Assembly (NCBI GenBank): GCA_954871525.1
Contig: OX940869.1
Location: 13,539,001 to 13,603,000, forward strand
From: Parietaria judaica
Lineage: Eukaryota; Streptophyta; Magnoliopsida; Rosales; Urticaceae
Direction of reading: 5' to 3'
DNA length: 64,000 nucleotides
Position 1 is the first letter of the stretch; each line of letters opens with the position of its first letter. Below are positions 10,401-20,352 of this stretch, one piece after another. Both the position numbers and the translations under genes were made by a program. Under the pieces are notes generated by a model that was given only the letters and a program-made list of their open reading frames with translations, had not been told where the DNA came from and searched no databases.

Positions 10401-11281
10401 GATCAAACAATCGTGAGTACATTTCAATGTTATATATCGTAGAATTTATAGAACTATTGAGAGTGACCGTCTCATATTAAACTACACCTCCAGAAATTAA
10501 GAGTTAGCCCTTCTTCTTTTTTCTTTTTCTTATCGTGCGCTTAAATTCTATGCACTAATAAAAAATAAAAAATAAAAATCGGTTTAGATCTGTTACTAGC
10601 GTGCTATAAAATAGTAGATTTGTGTGAGAAAAAAAGAAGAATTTATTTTATTTGGATCCGACTGTAACATGTGAGAGTTAAAGTAGATTCCCATCTATAT
10701 ATCATCTAAGTTGCTGCATGTATACGACAGCTTTTATTTTGTAACGTTAATTACTTTATCTTTAATTACAGTGATTCTCTCCAGACAGCTTTAATACGTA
10801 TTTAACACTTTAATTTGCGTATCTCTCTTAAGAGACTATATTTGATCGCTTATTAATCGACTAACATCTCTTTAGGTGGAATATAAATATAATATTGACA
10901 AAAGAAGAAAATATTGTTTAGACCTAATTGTTTAAGATGTGGGTGCTAAAGTTCTCAATATTTTTATTTCATATTTGGACCGATTGTCCTCTATGTGTGT
11001 GTGAAAATCAAAAGAAAGAAAAATACTTCTTTGACTCAACTATCGTTTGTGGATATTTAGCTTGATAATCACGATTGAATATCACAATTAAAGATTGAAT
11101 AAGAAATGTTATCTATATGATCTATTGTACGAAGCGTGTTACATGATTACAAGTATTACTTAAGGAGAAATCTAGCGACAATGTAATATAAGATGTGCGT
11201 TGAGCCGTTTTAGTCGTCCCTTTCAGAGTCTAACATAGCCGTCATTCATTTAGGTTATCAGTTTCTCACAACGTTGTCTTA
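10401..11281. other. Unassigned AT-rich spacer
   Basis: No coding region, RNA gene or clear element end is seen. Short pyrimidine runs (10505-10530) and A/T tracts only. Confidence 0.5.
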
Positions 11282-11628
11282 TGTTATAAAAAAAAAAAAA
11301 AAAAAAAAAACCCTCACGCATGACAATCTGCACGAAAAACTCAAACGACAATCTGCCGGAACAAATACCACTCTCAAAAGGAAGATAAACACTCACGTTT
11401 CCTCACTCTGTTTATATAAATTACCACTCACTCATATGTATATATATGAATATATCACTCTGCCTGAACGCAAATTGATGAACGAACGTAAGTGAACAAG
11501 AGGATAATATAAAACCCTAATCCTAAACCAAATAGGAAATCACTTAATCTAATCTTATCTTTAACTAACTAATATTCTAATTAATAGGTAAAGATAATAT
11601 CTTTGACTAAGTCAAGATTTAAATCTCA
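11282..11628 (-). repeat. 3' LTR, shortened and altered
   Basis: Matches the 5' LTR (19902-20352) from about 11325 to 11628 but lacks roughly 100 bp present at about 20132-20232. Its first 45 or so bases are replaced by a run of 23 A (11288-11310) and unrelated sequence. The inner end CTCA at 11628 is followed by the purine tract. Confidence 0.7.
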
Positions 11629-11640
11629 TATTCTCCTCCG
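11629..11640 (-). promoter_or_regulatory. polypurine tract
   Basis: The minus strand reads CGGAGGAGAATA immediately before the TGAGATTT start of the 3' LTR. Confidence 0.6.
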
Positions 11641-12272
11641 TAAACTTGACTTAGTTCGAGATTCTTCACGCCGAGTAGCTCTCTCATCTCAGCGAACTTG
11701 ACTCTCACTAGAGCCTTGGTGAGGATGTCCGCTCGTTGCTCTCCGGTGCTGACAAACTCCACGATGATCTCCCGCTTCTCCACACACTCGCGAATAAATT
11801 GAAAACGAGTGTTAATATGCTTGCTCCGTCCATGAAACATCGGGTTCTTTATCAGTGCGATCGCTGACTTGTTGTTCACATAGAGAGTTACTGGCTTCTG
11901 CTCGCTTCTAGTAACCTCGCTCAACAAACTTCTTAGCGACAATGCTTGACACGACGCTGCGGTCGCTGCTATAAACTCCGTTTCACAGGAAGATAGCGCC
12001 ACCGTTTTCTGCTTCTGAGACTGCCAGGTGATCAGATTCCCGTTGAGATAAAACACCATCCCTCTGGTACCCTTTCTGTCATCAATGTCATCGGCTCCAC
12101 TTCTTCTTCTGTACTGGATCCCGTAGCTCATCGTTCCTTTCACGTAACGGAGGATGTGCTTCATAGCCTGCTGGTGTAGACTTGTAGGCTTATCCATGTA
12201 CCGACTTACCATGCCGACTGCATGTGATATATCCGGTCGGGTGTGGGTCAAGTACCTGAGACACCCGATCAC
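11641..12272 (-). pseudogene. RNase H of the Ale-like copia
   Basis: About 210 codons open without a stop. It begins in the RT thumb (MIGCLRYLTHTRPDISHAVG) and continues through VFYLNGNLITWQSQKQKTVALSS, ETEFIAA, YVNNKSAIAL, SKHINTRFQFIRE and ADILTKAL. The catalytic aspartate normally found in the Y-(V/C)-D-N motif reads N here (YVNN). The first RNase H block, around 12090-12130, is shortened compared with the plus-strand relative, where FTDSDLAG is present. The frame changes at about 12190-12272, where it should continue from RT. Not functional. Confidence 0.8.
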
Positions 12273-13112
12273 ACGTCTTTACTCTGTGGGATCCACTGTG
12301 GTTCTGTCCGCGTCCTTCCCAAGCTGCAATTTTGCCTCCATCGAATACTTGCTTGGGTTTCAATCGGCCATCTTGAAGTGCTTCAGAATCTTCTTTGCAT
12401 AAGCCGTCTGCTTGAGAGTAATGCAATCCCTCTTCTGATCCACCTCGATGCTGATGTAGTACGAAATTAGTCCGAGGTCACTCATCTCGAACTCTGCCAT
12501 CATCTGCTTCATGAATCCTGCTACGCCTCCTGCGCTGGATCTGGTAACGATCAAGTCATCCACATACACTCCAACAATGAGTGTTTCTTTTGCATTGCTT
12601 CTCTGGTATACACTGCATGCTCTTGAGAACACTTCACAAACCTGAGACTCTTCATGCTCCTGTCAAGGCGTATATTCCACGCTCTTGGTGCTTGACGTAG
12701 CCTGTAAAGTGCCTTTGAAAACCTGTATACCTTGTGCTCTTGAGCAATGACGACATAACCTTCGGGTTGACTGACGTACACTTCTTTTACGAGGTAACCA
12801 TTTAGAAATGTCGATTTGACATATAAGTGGTGAATCTCCCAACCCCGATAAAATACGAGGGCTAAGACCATCCTGTTCGTGTCGAGTCTCACCACTAGAG
12901 CAAAAACTTCCTCGAAGTCAACTCCCTGCTTCTGCACGTATCCCTTTGCGATCAGTCTCGCTTTGTACTTGAGGACATTCCCTTCGGTGTCCTATTTCAA
13001 CTTGTAGACCCACTTCAGACCAATAGGCGTATGACCTTTGGGAAGGTCTGTAAGCTCCCATGCCTTGTTCTTCTCTATGGACTCCAGCTCTTTTCGCATT
13101 GCCTCCTGCCAA
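12190..13112 (-). pseudogene. Reverse transcriptase of the Ale-like copia, several frameshifts
   Basis: RT is spread over at least three frames. 12918-13112 holds the fingers, 12551-12937 carries GVDFEEVFALV, the HLYVKSTFLNG block and KALYRLRQAPRAWN, and 12360-12632 contains the catalytic box YVDDLIVT and the EFEMSDLGLISYY block. The next part (12190-12426) is out of frame again. In a live element this domain copies RNA into DNA. Here at least two frame changes separate the pieces. The equivalent region of the plus-strand relative (17454-18322) is similar at the protein level. Confidence 0.8.
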
Positions 13113-13684
13113 TCCTGCTCGGTTGGTGCCTCTCGGTAGTTAGCTGGCTCTTCGGCGCTAAGCAATGACAACTCTTCTAAGTTCATCTCCACTTCTTGAG
13201 CATCTTCATAGATTTCAGCTAGGGGACGAAATCCCCTTGGGCCATCCTTGATTGAAGAATCACATGTGCTGGACGGGCTGGACCTACTTGGGCTGGGTGT
13301 CCTGGGTGTATCCGGACTGGAAGTGTCCGGGCTAGGGAATGCTATACCCGAACTGGGTGTTGCTAGCTCTCCCTGCTCGGCAACGCCTTGTTCCTCATAT
13401 TCTTCACATTCGAACTCAACTGAATTCTGTTCAGGCTGACTGTTCTCATTGCGCCAATCCCACTTTTTCTCTGAGCTAGGTTGCTTCTTGGGCATCATCA
13501 GCTCAGGCTCCGGGCTGGACTTCACGTCGACTGGCTCCTCCTCGTCAGTCTTCTCTTTGACCGACTCTCCCCTGGGCTTGGCGTCTCTCGCGCATACGAG
13601 GCTCGTCTCCTCGTATTTCTGCACTTCCACGTTCTCCTCCAGCTGGGCGAACATCAGTCTGGGATCGTCTTCGCAAAATCTCAT
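12992..13684 (-). pseudogene. Gag tail fused directly to the pre-RT linker (protease and integrase deleted)
   Basis: A 230-codon open segment joins sequence that normally follows the gag zinc knuckle (NLMRFCEDDPRLMFAQLEE is close to the knuckle) to the acidic, Ser/Pro-rich linker that normally follows integrase (GVAEQGELATPSS, SSPDTPRTPSPSRSSPSS, SIKDGPRGF) and to the first RT block (AWELTDLPKGHTPIGLKW). In the relative at 14135-19408 about 1.4 kb of protease and integrase lie between these two parts. The junction lies within about 13430-13640, and the frame remains open across it, which suggests a deletion that was tolerated, or propagated, as a non-autonomous element. Confidence 0.75.
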
Positions 13685-13689
13685 CAGAT

Positions 13690-14134
13690 TTCTCTCCTCG
13701 TCGTGGTTCCTGCTGTGACACTCCGATGCGTAGTGCCCGAGCTTTTGACAGTTGTAGCACTACACCATGCTCTTCTCTCTTCGAGTAGTGGTGCCATCTT
13801 GACGGAGTAAGTTGCTGCCGCGACCTCGCATATCCCGACCACGCCCTCGTCATCGGCCTCTACCACGTCCTTCGCTGTCTCCGCCGTAGCTGCTCCAACC
13901 TGAGGAATTGGAAGAAAATTTGGCTCCCCCACTTTTCTTCTATTTCGACATCCATTCTTCATGCGTGAGCAAGAGGTGCTTCTCGTCTTCTATGCCACCA
14001 TAACCCCAAAGTCTATCCTCGTGGGATATGAGGCGACTAACAACCTCTTCGACTGACATGATCTTGAGATCACCGAACTGTTCGATCGACGTCATGATGC
14101 ACCTGTGTGGTACGACTCTAAGAAATTTCTTGAC
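13690..14134 (-). pseudogene. C-terminal gag with zinc knuckle (part 2 of split gag)
   Basis: Gag resumes here on the minus strand after the nested element. It contains the region equivalent to TSIEQFGDL, the Arg/Gly-rich stretch and a zinc-knuckle remnant around 13720-13760 (CYNCQKLGHYASEC-like once frame changes are allowed). Several frameshifts are present. It joins 19414-19873 across the TTGAC target site at 14130-14134. Confidence 0.7.
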
Positions 14135-14658
14135 TGTGAGCTTAAGCTTGACTTAGTCCGTCACATAAACGAAGTCAGCCCGGGTACCGACCAGAACCAA
14201 GGACGGACAAGAGTTCAGCCCAGCCGGGGTGAACACGAGCAGAATGTCCGGATAGAAGACAAGCCCTGCTCGAGGCATACGAGCAGGCCACCTCGGGGAT
14301 AGAGAAACTGTCTGGGTAAGAAAGGGAAAGTCAACAACTACCCACCAAGGAAAGCGCGTAGCTTGAGGAGCAGGCAAAGATCGAGTCAAATATATTTAGG
14401 GTAGCTTCCCGATTTAGTACGATTCTGTTAGCTAGGGTTTTCACCTTTTAGAGGATATATAAACTTAGCATGTACACATTGTAAAGTGTTGATTGTGGGA
14501 GTAGAGAGTCCATTAGAGTTTGAGTTTATCTTCTTGTATTTGCCTTCGATTATCAATAGAGAATTTCTTCTCCCAAAAGTTCGTGTTCTTTAATTTTCTG
14601 TTCAATTTCTTTGGTGTTATTTTTGTTTCTTCGCAGATCCGTGATTTAAGGTCCAACA
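14135..14658 (+). repeat. 5' LTR of the nested copia
   Basis: 524 bp, TGTGAGCTTAAGC ... GTCCAACA. A plus-strand TATA (GATATATAAAC, about 14453-14463) precedes a 200-bp R-U5. Homologous to 18875-19408 and, more distantly at its ends, to the solo LTR at 46238-46691. Confidence 0.9.
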
Positions 14659-14660
14659 AG

Positions 14661-14673
14661 TGTTATCAGAGAC
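14661..14673 (+). promoter_or_regulatory. degenerate tRNA-Met primer-binding site
   Basis: Reads TGTTATCAGAGAC two bases after the LTR end. Two or three bases differ from the usual TGGTATCAGAGC. Confidence 0.7.
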
Positions 14674-15612
14674 TAAATCGAAGAACACGTCTTCATCAGA
14701 GTCACCGATCGAAGGAGTTCTGGTAGCCCAGAAACCAGAATTTAGAGAAGGCACAGTTACGCTCCATTACCCCATGCTCACGAAGAGCAACTACGCCGTG
14801 TGGGCGTTGAAGATGAGGGTAAATCTGCAGGCGCATGGAGTGTGGGAGGCCGTAGAAAACGGCGGTGTGGAAGGGCGCAAGGAAAGAATAGCTCTTGCCG
14901 CAATCTACTAAGCAGTTCCAGAAGATGTTCTTCTCATGCTCGCCGAGAAGGATTTCACGAAGGAAGCATGGAAAACTCTTAAGACCATGCAAATGAGCGA
15001 AGATCGCATCAAGGAGGCAAATGTCCAGACCTTGAATAGTGAGTTCGAGGTTGTGAGGATGAGGGAGAGTGAATCAATTGATGATTTTGCTATGCGGCTC
15101 GCTAGGAGACAAGGTGGAGGAGACCACCATCGTCAAGAAGTTTTCTCTGAGCAGTGCCTCACAAGTACATGTATATCGTGACTTCGATTGAGCAGTTCCG
15201 CGATCTTAAGACCATGACGGTCGAGGAGGTTGTTGGTCGCCTCAAAGCCCAGGAGGAGAGACTTCGGGGTTACGGTGATAGAGAAGAAGAAAAACAGCTT
15301 CTGCTCACGCATGAAGAGTGGACGGCCAGACAGAAGAAAATCGGGGGACCATACTTTTCTTCTAGCTCCTTTGTTCGGAGTAGCTACAGCAGAGACAGTC
15401 GGGGACGTGGTAGAGATCGTGGACGAGGGCAAGGTCGAGATACGCGAGGATGCGGAAGCACCACACATCGTCAAGAGAGCACAACCAGAAAAGACAAGAG
15501 CACAGTGAAGTGCTACAGTTTTCAGAAGCTTGGGCACTTTGCATCTGAGTGCCGGAGCAGGAACCAGGGCGAAGAGGCGAATCTAGCAAGATCCCCAGAC
15601 GAACAACTTTGA
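14674..15612 (+). pseudogene. Gag of the nested copia, frameshifted
   Basis: UBN2-type gag in pieces. 14660-14911 has LTKSNYAVWALKMRVN and QAHGVWEAVE. 14936-15181 has LKTMQMSEDRIKEANVQ and the RMRESESIDDFAMRL helix. 15154-15612 has TSIEQFRDLKTMTVEEVVGRLKAQEERL, an Arg/Gly-rich RGRDRGRGQGR stretch and the zinc knuckle CYSFQKLGHFASEC, where the second cysteine of CX2C is replaced (C-Y-S-F). The capsid-like protein would package genomic RNA. A stop at about 14909 and at least two frame changes make it inactive. Confidence 0.82.
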
Positions 15613-15815
15613 TTGTTGTTTGCTGAGCAGGAAACACACCTGGACGGACAGAATGGCGAAGGTGAATCCATGGCCCGGGCAGAAGTGATTAGTGTACCGA
15701 TCAGTCAGAGGCCGAGCAGACCTGTCCGGAGGAAATCAGCGAGAAGGTTTTCCTGATTGAGGATAAGGTTATTGCAAACATCCTCGTAGACGGAGAGAAG
15801 AAGGTCAGTACCGAC

Positions 15816-17100
15816 GTGTGGTACTTAGAAAACGGAGCTAGTAACCACATGATTGGGGACCAAACTATGTTTGGAGAGCTCGATGAGAAGATCACGGGCA
15901 ACGTGAAATTTGGAAACGGATCAGTCGTAGAGATCAGAGGCAGAGGGTCAATATTGTTCGAGTTCAAGAATGGTGACCAACGTCTGATCACCCAGGTGTA
16001 TTTCATCCCGAAGTTGAAGAGTAACATCATCAGTCTAGGGAAGATGACTGAGATCGGGAACACGGTGGTACTATTAGGGTCCTTCCTGAATATGTGGAGC
16101 AAGGAAGGAGAGCTATTGATGAAGGTGTAGCGGACACCCAACAGACTCTACAAGATTCTCCTGAAGACGTGCCAGCCCGTCTGTCTCATGGCTTCGATGG
16201 CAGACCCGGCTTGGCTATGGCATGCACGGCTCGGACACATGAATTTTTACGTGCTCAAGATGATGGGTGAAAAGCAGATTGCCTTTAGGGTCCCCAAGAT
16301 AGAACACCTAGACCAGCTATGTGAGTGTTGCGTGATCGTGAAGCAAGGGAGGATACCTTTTCCAATCAAGGCCAAATTCTGAGCAAAAAAACCCCTACAG
16401 TTGGTGCATGCAGATCTATGCGGTCCAGGCACCCCAGCAACATTAGCAAGTAACAAGTACTTTCTTTTACTTGTTGATGATTACAGTCGTTGGATGTGGG
16501 TTTATATGCTTAAGGAGAAGAGCGGAGCCTTTGAGGTCTTCAAGATGTTCAAGAAGATCATGGAGAACGGCTTGGTGCACAGGTTAAGGGTCTTGCGTAC
16601 AGACTGAGGAGGAGATTTCACTTCCCAGTAGTTCGGAGAATTCTCCGACCAGGAAGGAGTTCAGCGTCACCTATCCGCACCCCACACGCCCCAGCAGAAC
16701 GGCGTCGTGGAAAGACGAAACCGAACTGTGATGAACACAGCGAGGAGCTTTCTCAAGAGCATGCATGTTCTGGCCAGGTTTTGGGGAGAAGCAGTTAGAC
16801 ACGCGGTCTATTTGCTTAACCGTTTGCCGACCAAGATGCTAGGATAGAGCACTCCCTACCAGATGTGGAATGGGAAGAAACGCCACTTAGAACATTTGAG
16901 AGTGTTAGAGTGCACCGCATATGTGAAGATTGCGGGGCCACATCTCAAGAAACTGGACGACCGGAGTCAGAAGATGGTGTACCTTAGCGTTGAAGACGGA
17001 AGCAAGGCACATAAACTCTACGATCCATGACGCGGGAGACTCTAAGTTAGCAGAGATGCTATGTTCGAAGAAGAGATGAAGTGGGATTAGCGCAACAAGA
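15816..17100 (+). pseudogene. Protease and integrase of the nested copia, many stops
   Basis: 15816-16130 is the protease: the box reads WYLENGASNHM, so the catalytic aspartate of D-S/T-G is replaced (E-N-G). 16188-16382 is the GAG-pre-integrase block (WHARLGHMNFYVL ... CECCVIVKQGR). 16401-16607 starts the integrase core (VHADLCGPG, the DDYSRWMWVYML block and LRTD). It is followed by an in-frame stop at 16606-16608 and fragments equivalent to QQNGVVERRNRTV around 16693-16730. More stops follow to 17100. Clearly dead. Confidence 0.8.
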
Positions 17101-17111
17101 AAGGAGAACCC

Positions 17112-18322
17112 GTGCAAAACTCAGTAAAGTTCACAGTCAAAGATGAAGAGGGCGTTGCCGAGCAGGATCAGCCCGGAACATCAAGCTCGAAAACAGCCTT
17201 GCCAAGCACGAGAGAATCCAGCCCGGGAGAAAGCAGCCCGGATACACCACAGACACCAAGTCCGAGCAGGACCAACCTTTTCAGCTCAGGAGATTCCTCC
17301 ATCAAAGACGGCCCAAGGGGATTCTGACCCCTTTCAGAAGTCTACGATCAGATTCAAGAAATGGAGATGAGCCTTGAGGAAATTTCTTTATTGTGAGCAG
17401 AGGAGCCGGCCAACTACCAAGAGGCAGCAGCCGAACAAGAGTGGCAGGAAGCAATGAAGAAAGAGATGGAGTCCATTGAGAAGAACAGGGCATGGGAGCT
17501 GACCGACCTACCCAAAGTTTGGGAAATTCAAAAGGCAAGGCTGGTAGCCAAAGGCTACGTGCAGAAGAAAGGCATAGACTTTGAGGAAGTCTTTGCTCCA
17601 GTAGCTAGACTGGACACAAATAGACTCATCCTAACCCTAGCAGAAAATCGAGGTTGGGAAATTCACCATCTAGATGTCAAATCAGCATTCCTAAATGGTG
17701 ACCTCAAAGAAGAGGTGTACGTTAAGCAACCAGAGAGGTTCGGCATCACGGGCAAGGAGCAGAAGGTGTACAAACTATCCAAGGCCCTGTACAGGTTGAA
17801 ACAAGCACCAAGAGCTTGAATAATCTTGGATTCACAAAGTGCCTGAGGGAGCAGGCAGTCTACACCAGGAGTACGGGGCAGGAAATTCTGATCGTAGGAG
17901 TATATGTGGACGACCTGATCGTCACTGGATCCAGCGCATGAAGCGTAGATGGATTCGAGCAGCAGATGATGGCCGAATTTGAGATGAGTGACCTCGGATT
18001 ACTCTCTTACTATGTTGGTATTGAGGTAGAGCAGAAGAAGGACTGCATCACGCTGAAGCAGTCGGCCTACGCGAGGAAAATCCTTATGAAGTTCGAGATG
18101 GCGGATTGCAACCCGAGCAAATACCCAATGGAGGCGAAGCTGCAGCTCGGAAAGGATGTTGAAGGGAAAGGAGTGGATCCCACGGAGTATAGATGCGTGA
18201 TCGGGTGTCTGAGATACCTCACTCACACCCTACCAGACATTTCACACGCTGTCGGGATAGTCAGTCGATACATGGAGAAGCCCACAAGTGCACACCAGCA
18301 AGCGGTGAAGCACATCTTGTAA
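17112..18322 (+). pseudogene. Linker and reverse transcriptase of the nested copia
   Basis: 17112-17327 is the acidic Ser/Pro linker (EEGVAEQDQPGTSSS, SPDTPQTPSPSR, IKDGPRGF). 17454-17819 holds the RT fingers and palm start: AWELTDLPK, a short deletion before [35 protein letters not shown] and LYRLKQAPRA. The catalytic box VYVDDLIVTGS lies near 17897-17930, but in a frame interrupted by a stop at 17818 and another at 17940. 17966-18322 has the thumb (EFEMSDLGLLSYYVGIE ... GCLRYLTHTLPDI). Confidence 0.82.
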
Positions 18323-18868
18323 TACGAGAAGGGCACGACAGACTACGGGATCCAGTACAGCAGAGGAAGTGGAGCAGATGTACTAGTCAGCTTTACAGAC
18401 AGTGATTTGGCCGGTGATATTGATAATAGGAATAGTACCGGACGGATGGTGTTCAACCTCAACAAAAACCTGATCACCTGGCAATCTCAAAAGCAGCAGA
18501 CAATAACTCTATCCTCATGTGAAGCAGATTTTATGGTGGCAATCGCAGCAGCATGTCAGGCTATGTGGTTGAAGGGGCTACTAAGTGAAGTGACCAGATC
18601 CGAGCAGAAATCAGTTACTCTCTACGTGGATAATAAGTCTGCAATTGCGTTGTTGAAGAATCCAGTGTTCCATGGATGGAGCAAACACATTAACACGAGA
18701 TTTCATTACATTCGTGAGTGCGTGGAAAAGGGAGAGATTATTGTGGAGTTCGTCAACGCAAGGGAGCAACGGGCAGACATACTTACCAAGGCTCTGGCGA
18801 GAGTCAAGTTCGCAAAGATGAGAAAGTTGCTCGAAGTGAAGAAAGTAGAAGCGAGTAAAGCTTACAGG
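18323..18868 (+). pseudogene. RNase H of the nested copia
   Basis: After a stop at 18320-18322 the RNase H region reads on: FTDSDLAGDIDNR (around 18390-18430), ITWQSQKQQTITLSS, EADFMVAIAA in place of the usual E-A-E-(Y/F), YVDNKSAIALLKN, SKHINTRFHYIRE and ADILTKALARVKF. The frame has lost its normal stop and runs into the 3' LTR as far as 18994. The purine tract AGGGGAGAA (18866-18874) directly precedes the LTR. Confidence 0.82.
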
Positions 18869-18874
18869 GGAGAA

Positions 18875-19408
18875 TGTCAGATTAAGCTTGACATAGTCCG
18901 TCACACAGAGGAAGTCAACCCGGGTACCTACCAGAACCAAGGACGGACAAGAGTTCAGCCCAGCTCGGGTGAACAGAGTAGAATGTCCGGATAGAAGGCA
19001 AGCCCAGCCTGGGGCATACGAGTAGGCCTGCTCGGGGATAGAGAAACTGTCCGGGCAGGAAAGAGAAAGTCAGCAACTACCCAACAAGGAAAGCGCGTAG
19101 CTTGAAAAGCAAGCAAATATCGAGTCAAAGATTTGACGAGATTATTTAGGGTAGTTTCACGATTTAGTGCGATTCTGTTAGCTAGGGTTTTCACCTTTGA
19201 GAGGCTATATAAACCTAGCATGTACATATTGTAAAATGTTGATTGTGAGAGTAGAGAGTCCATTAGAGTTTGAGTTTATCTTCTTGTATTTTCCTTCGAT
19301 TATAAATAGAGAATTTCTTCTCCCAAAAGTTCGTGTTCATCACTTTTTTGTTCGATTTCTTTGGTGTTATTTGTGTTTCTTCGCAGATGCGTGATTTGGG
19401 ATCCAACA
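18875..19408 (+). repeat. 3' LTR of the nested copia
   Basis: 534 bp, TGTCAGATTAAGC ... ATCCAACA, followed by the TTGAC duplication. It matches 14135-14658 with scattered changes and several indels, for example around 19125-19140. Confidence 0.9.
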
Positions 19409-19413
19409 TTGAC

Positions 19414-19873
19414 GACGGTGATTTCGTCCACCTTGTCGCCTAGTGAGCGTATACCTGTCACAATGGATGATGGCAAAGTCGTCCACCGACTCACCGTCCC
19501 TCATTCGGAGAACCTAGAATTCACTCTTCAAGCTTTGAACTTTTGTGTCTCGGACGCGCTCTGCGCCCATATGCATTGTTCGTAGCGTTGCCCACGCCTC
19601 TTTTGCGGAATCCTTCTCAGCGATCATGATAAGGACATCTTTCGGAACTCCTTGATAGATGGCGGCGAGATCCATCCTATCCTTTCACACTTCGACTTTT
19701 TCATCTTCTACGGCCTCCCAGACTGCTTGCGCTTGCAAGTTTACTCGTATCTTCAACGCCCATACCGAGTAGTTGCTCTTCGTGAGCATCGGATAATTGA
19801 GCGTCACGTTCCCTTCTTTCCCAATCTTTATCGTTGTCATATCTCCTCCGGCTGATTCGCTAGGTGACGACAT
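19414..19873 (-). pseudogene. N-terminal gag of the host copia (part 1 of split gag)
   Basis: Starts at the minus-strand ATG at 19873 (MSSPSESAGGDM). 19685-19873 reads MTTIKIGKEGNVTLNYPM, LTKSNYSVWALKIRVN and QAVWEAVEDEKVEV. Further on, LGDKVDEITVVN (about 19410-19450) is the stretch just before KKFLRVVP, which lies on the other side of the nested insertion. Frame changes interrupt the middle. This is the best preserved of the three Ale-like gag starts in the window. Confidence 0.78.
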
Positions 19874-19886
19874 GTGCTTCGGCTTA

Positions 19887-19899
19887 GGCTCTGATACCA
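19887..19899 (-). promoter_or_regulatory. tRNA-Met primer-binding site of the host copia
   Basis: The minus strand reads TGGTATCAGAGCC two bases after the LTR inner end at 19902. Confidence 0.85.
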
Positions 19900-19901
19900 A
19901 A

Positions 19902-20352
19902 TGTTGTTTCCACTCCGTCGATCGTTGCCGAAGCCGTTCGAAAGAATCTGCAAGAAAAACTCAAATGACAATCTGCCGGTACAAATACCACTTTCAAAAG
20001 GAAGATAAACACTCACGTTTCCTCACTCTGTTTATATAAATTACCACTCACTCATATGTATATATATGAATATATCACTCTGCCTTTATGCAAATTGATG
20101 AACGAACGTAAGTGAACAAGAGGATAATATAGCACACTGTATTTGGGAGAATCACTTCTGTATTGAAAATACTTGTCGAATTACAAAGTGGGAGATAATA
20201 AAATAGGTTGTGACTAACCTTATTTAAAGAAAATAAAATCCTAATCCTAAATTAAATAGGAAACCAATAAATCTAATCTTATCTTTAACTAACTAATATC
20301 TTAATTAATAGGTAAAGATAATATCTTTGACTAAGTCAAGATTTAAATCTCA
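19902..20352 (-). repeat. 5' LTR of the host copia
   Basis: 451 bp, bounded on the + strand by TGTTGTTTCC and AAATCTCA. Related to 11282-11628. It keeps about 100 bp (20132-20232) that the other copy lacks. The next five bases are TATTG. Confidence 0.82.

Larger units (their letters stand above)
14135..19408 (+). mobile_element. Nested plus-strand Ale/Retrofit-like copia, 5274 bp
   Basis: LTRs at 14135-14658 and 18875-19408 are bounded by TG...CA and flanked by the same five bases, TTGAC (14130-14134 and 19409-19413). Primer site, gag, protease, integrase, RT and RNase H follow in copia order. All parts contain stops or frameshifts, and the LTRs differ by many substitutions and small indels, so the insertion is old. 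Its coding region is related to that of its minus-strand host, giving two opposed copies of RT-RNase H. Confidence 0.92.
11282..20352 (-). mobile_element. Ale/Retrofit-like copia lacking protease and integrase, split by a nested relative
   Basis: Minus-strand order from right to left: LTR (19902-20352), primer site, gag (19873-19414, then 14134-about 13690), then directly the linker, RT and RNase H (13684-11641), purine tract and LTR (11628-11282). Gag is split by the plus-strand element 14135-19408, whose TTGAC duplication marks the cut. Compared with that relative, the stretch from just after the zinc knuckle to the end of integrase is missing, so this copy would have needed integrase and protease from elsewhere. 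The left LTR is altered at its outer end and the right flank TATTG is not repeated there, so the insertion duplication is lost. Confidence 0.8.
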
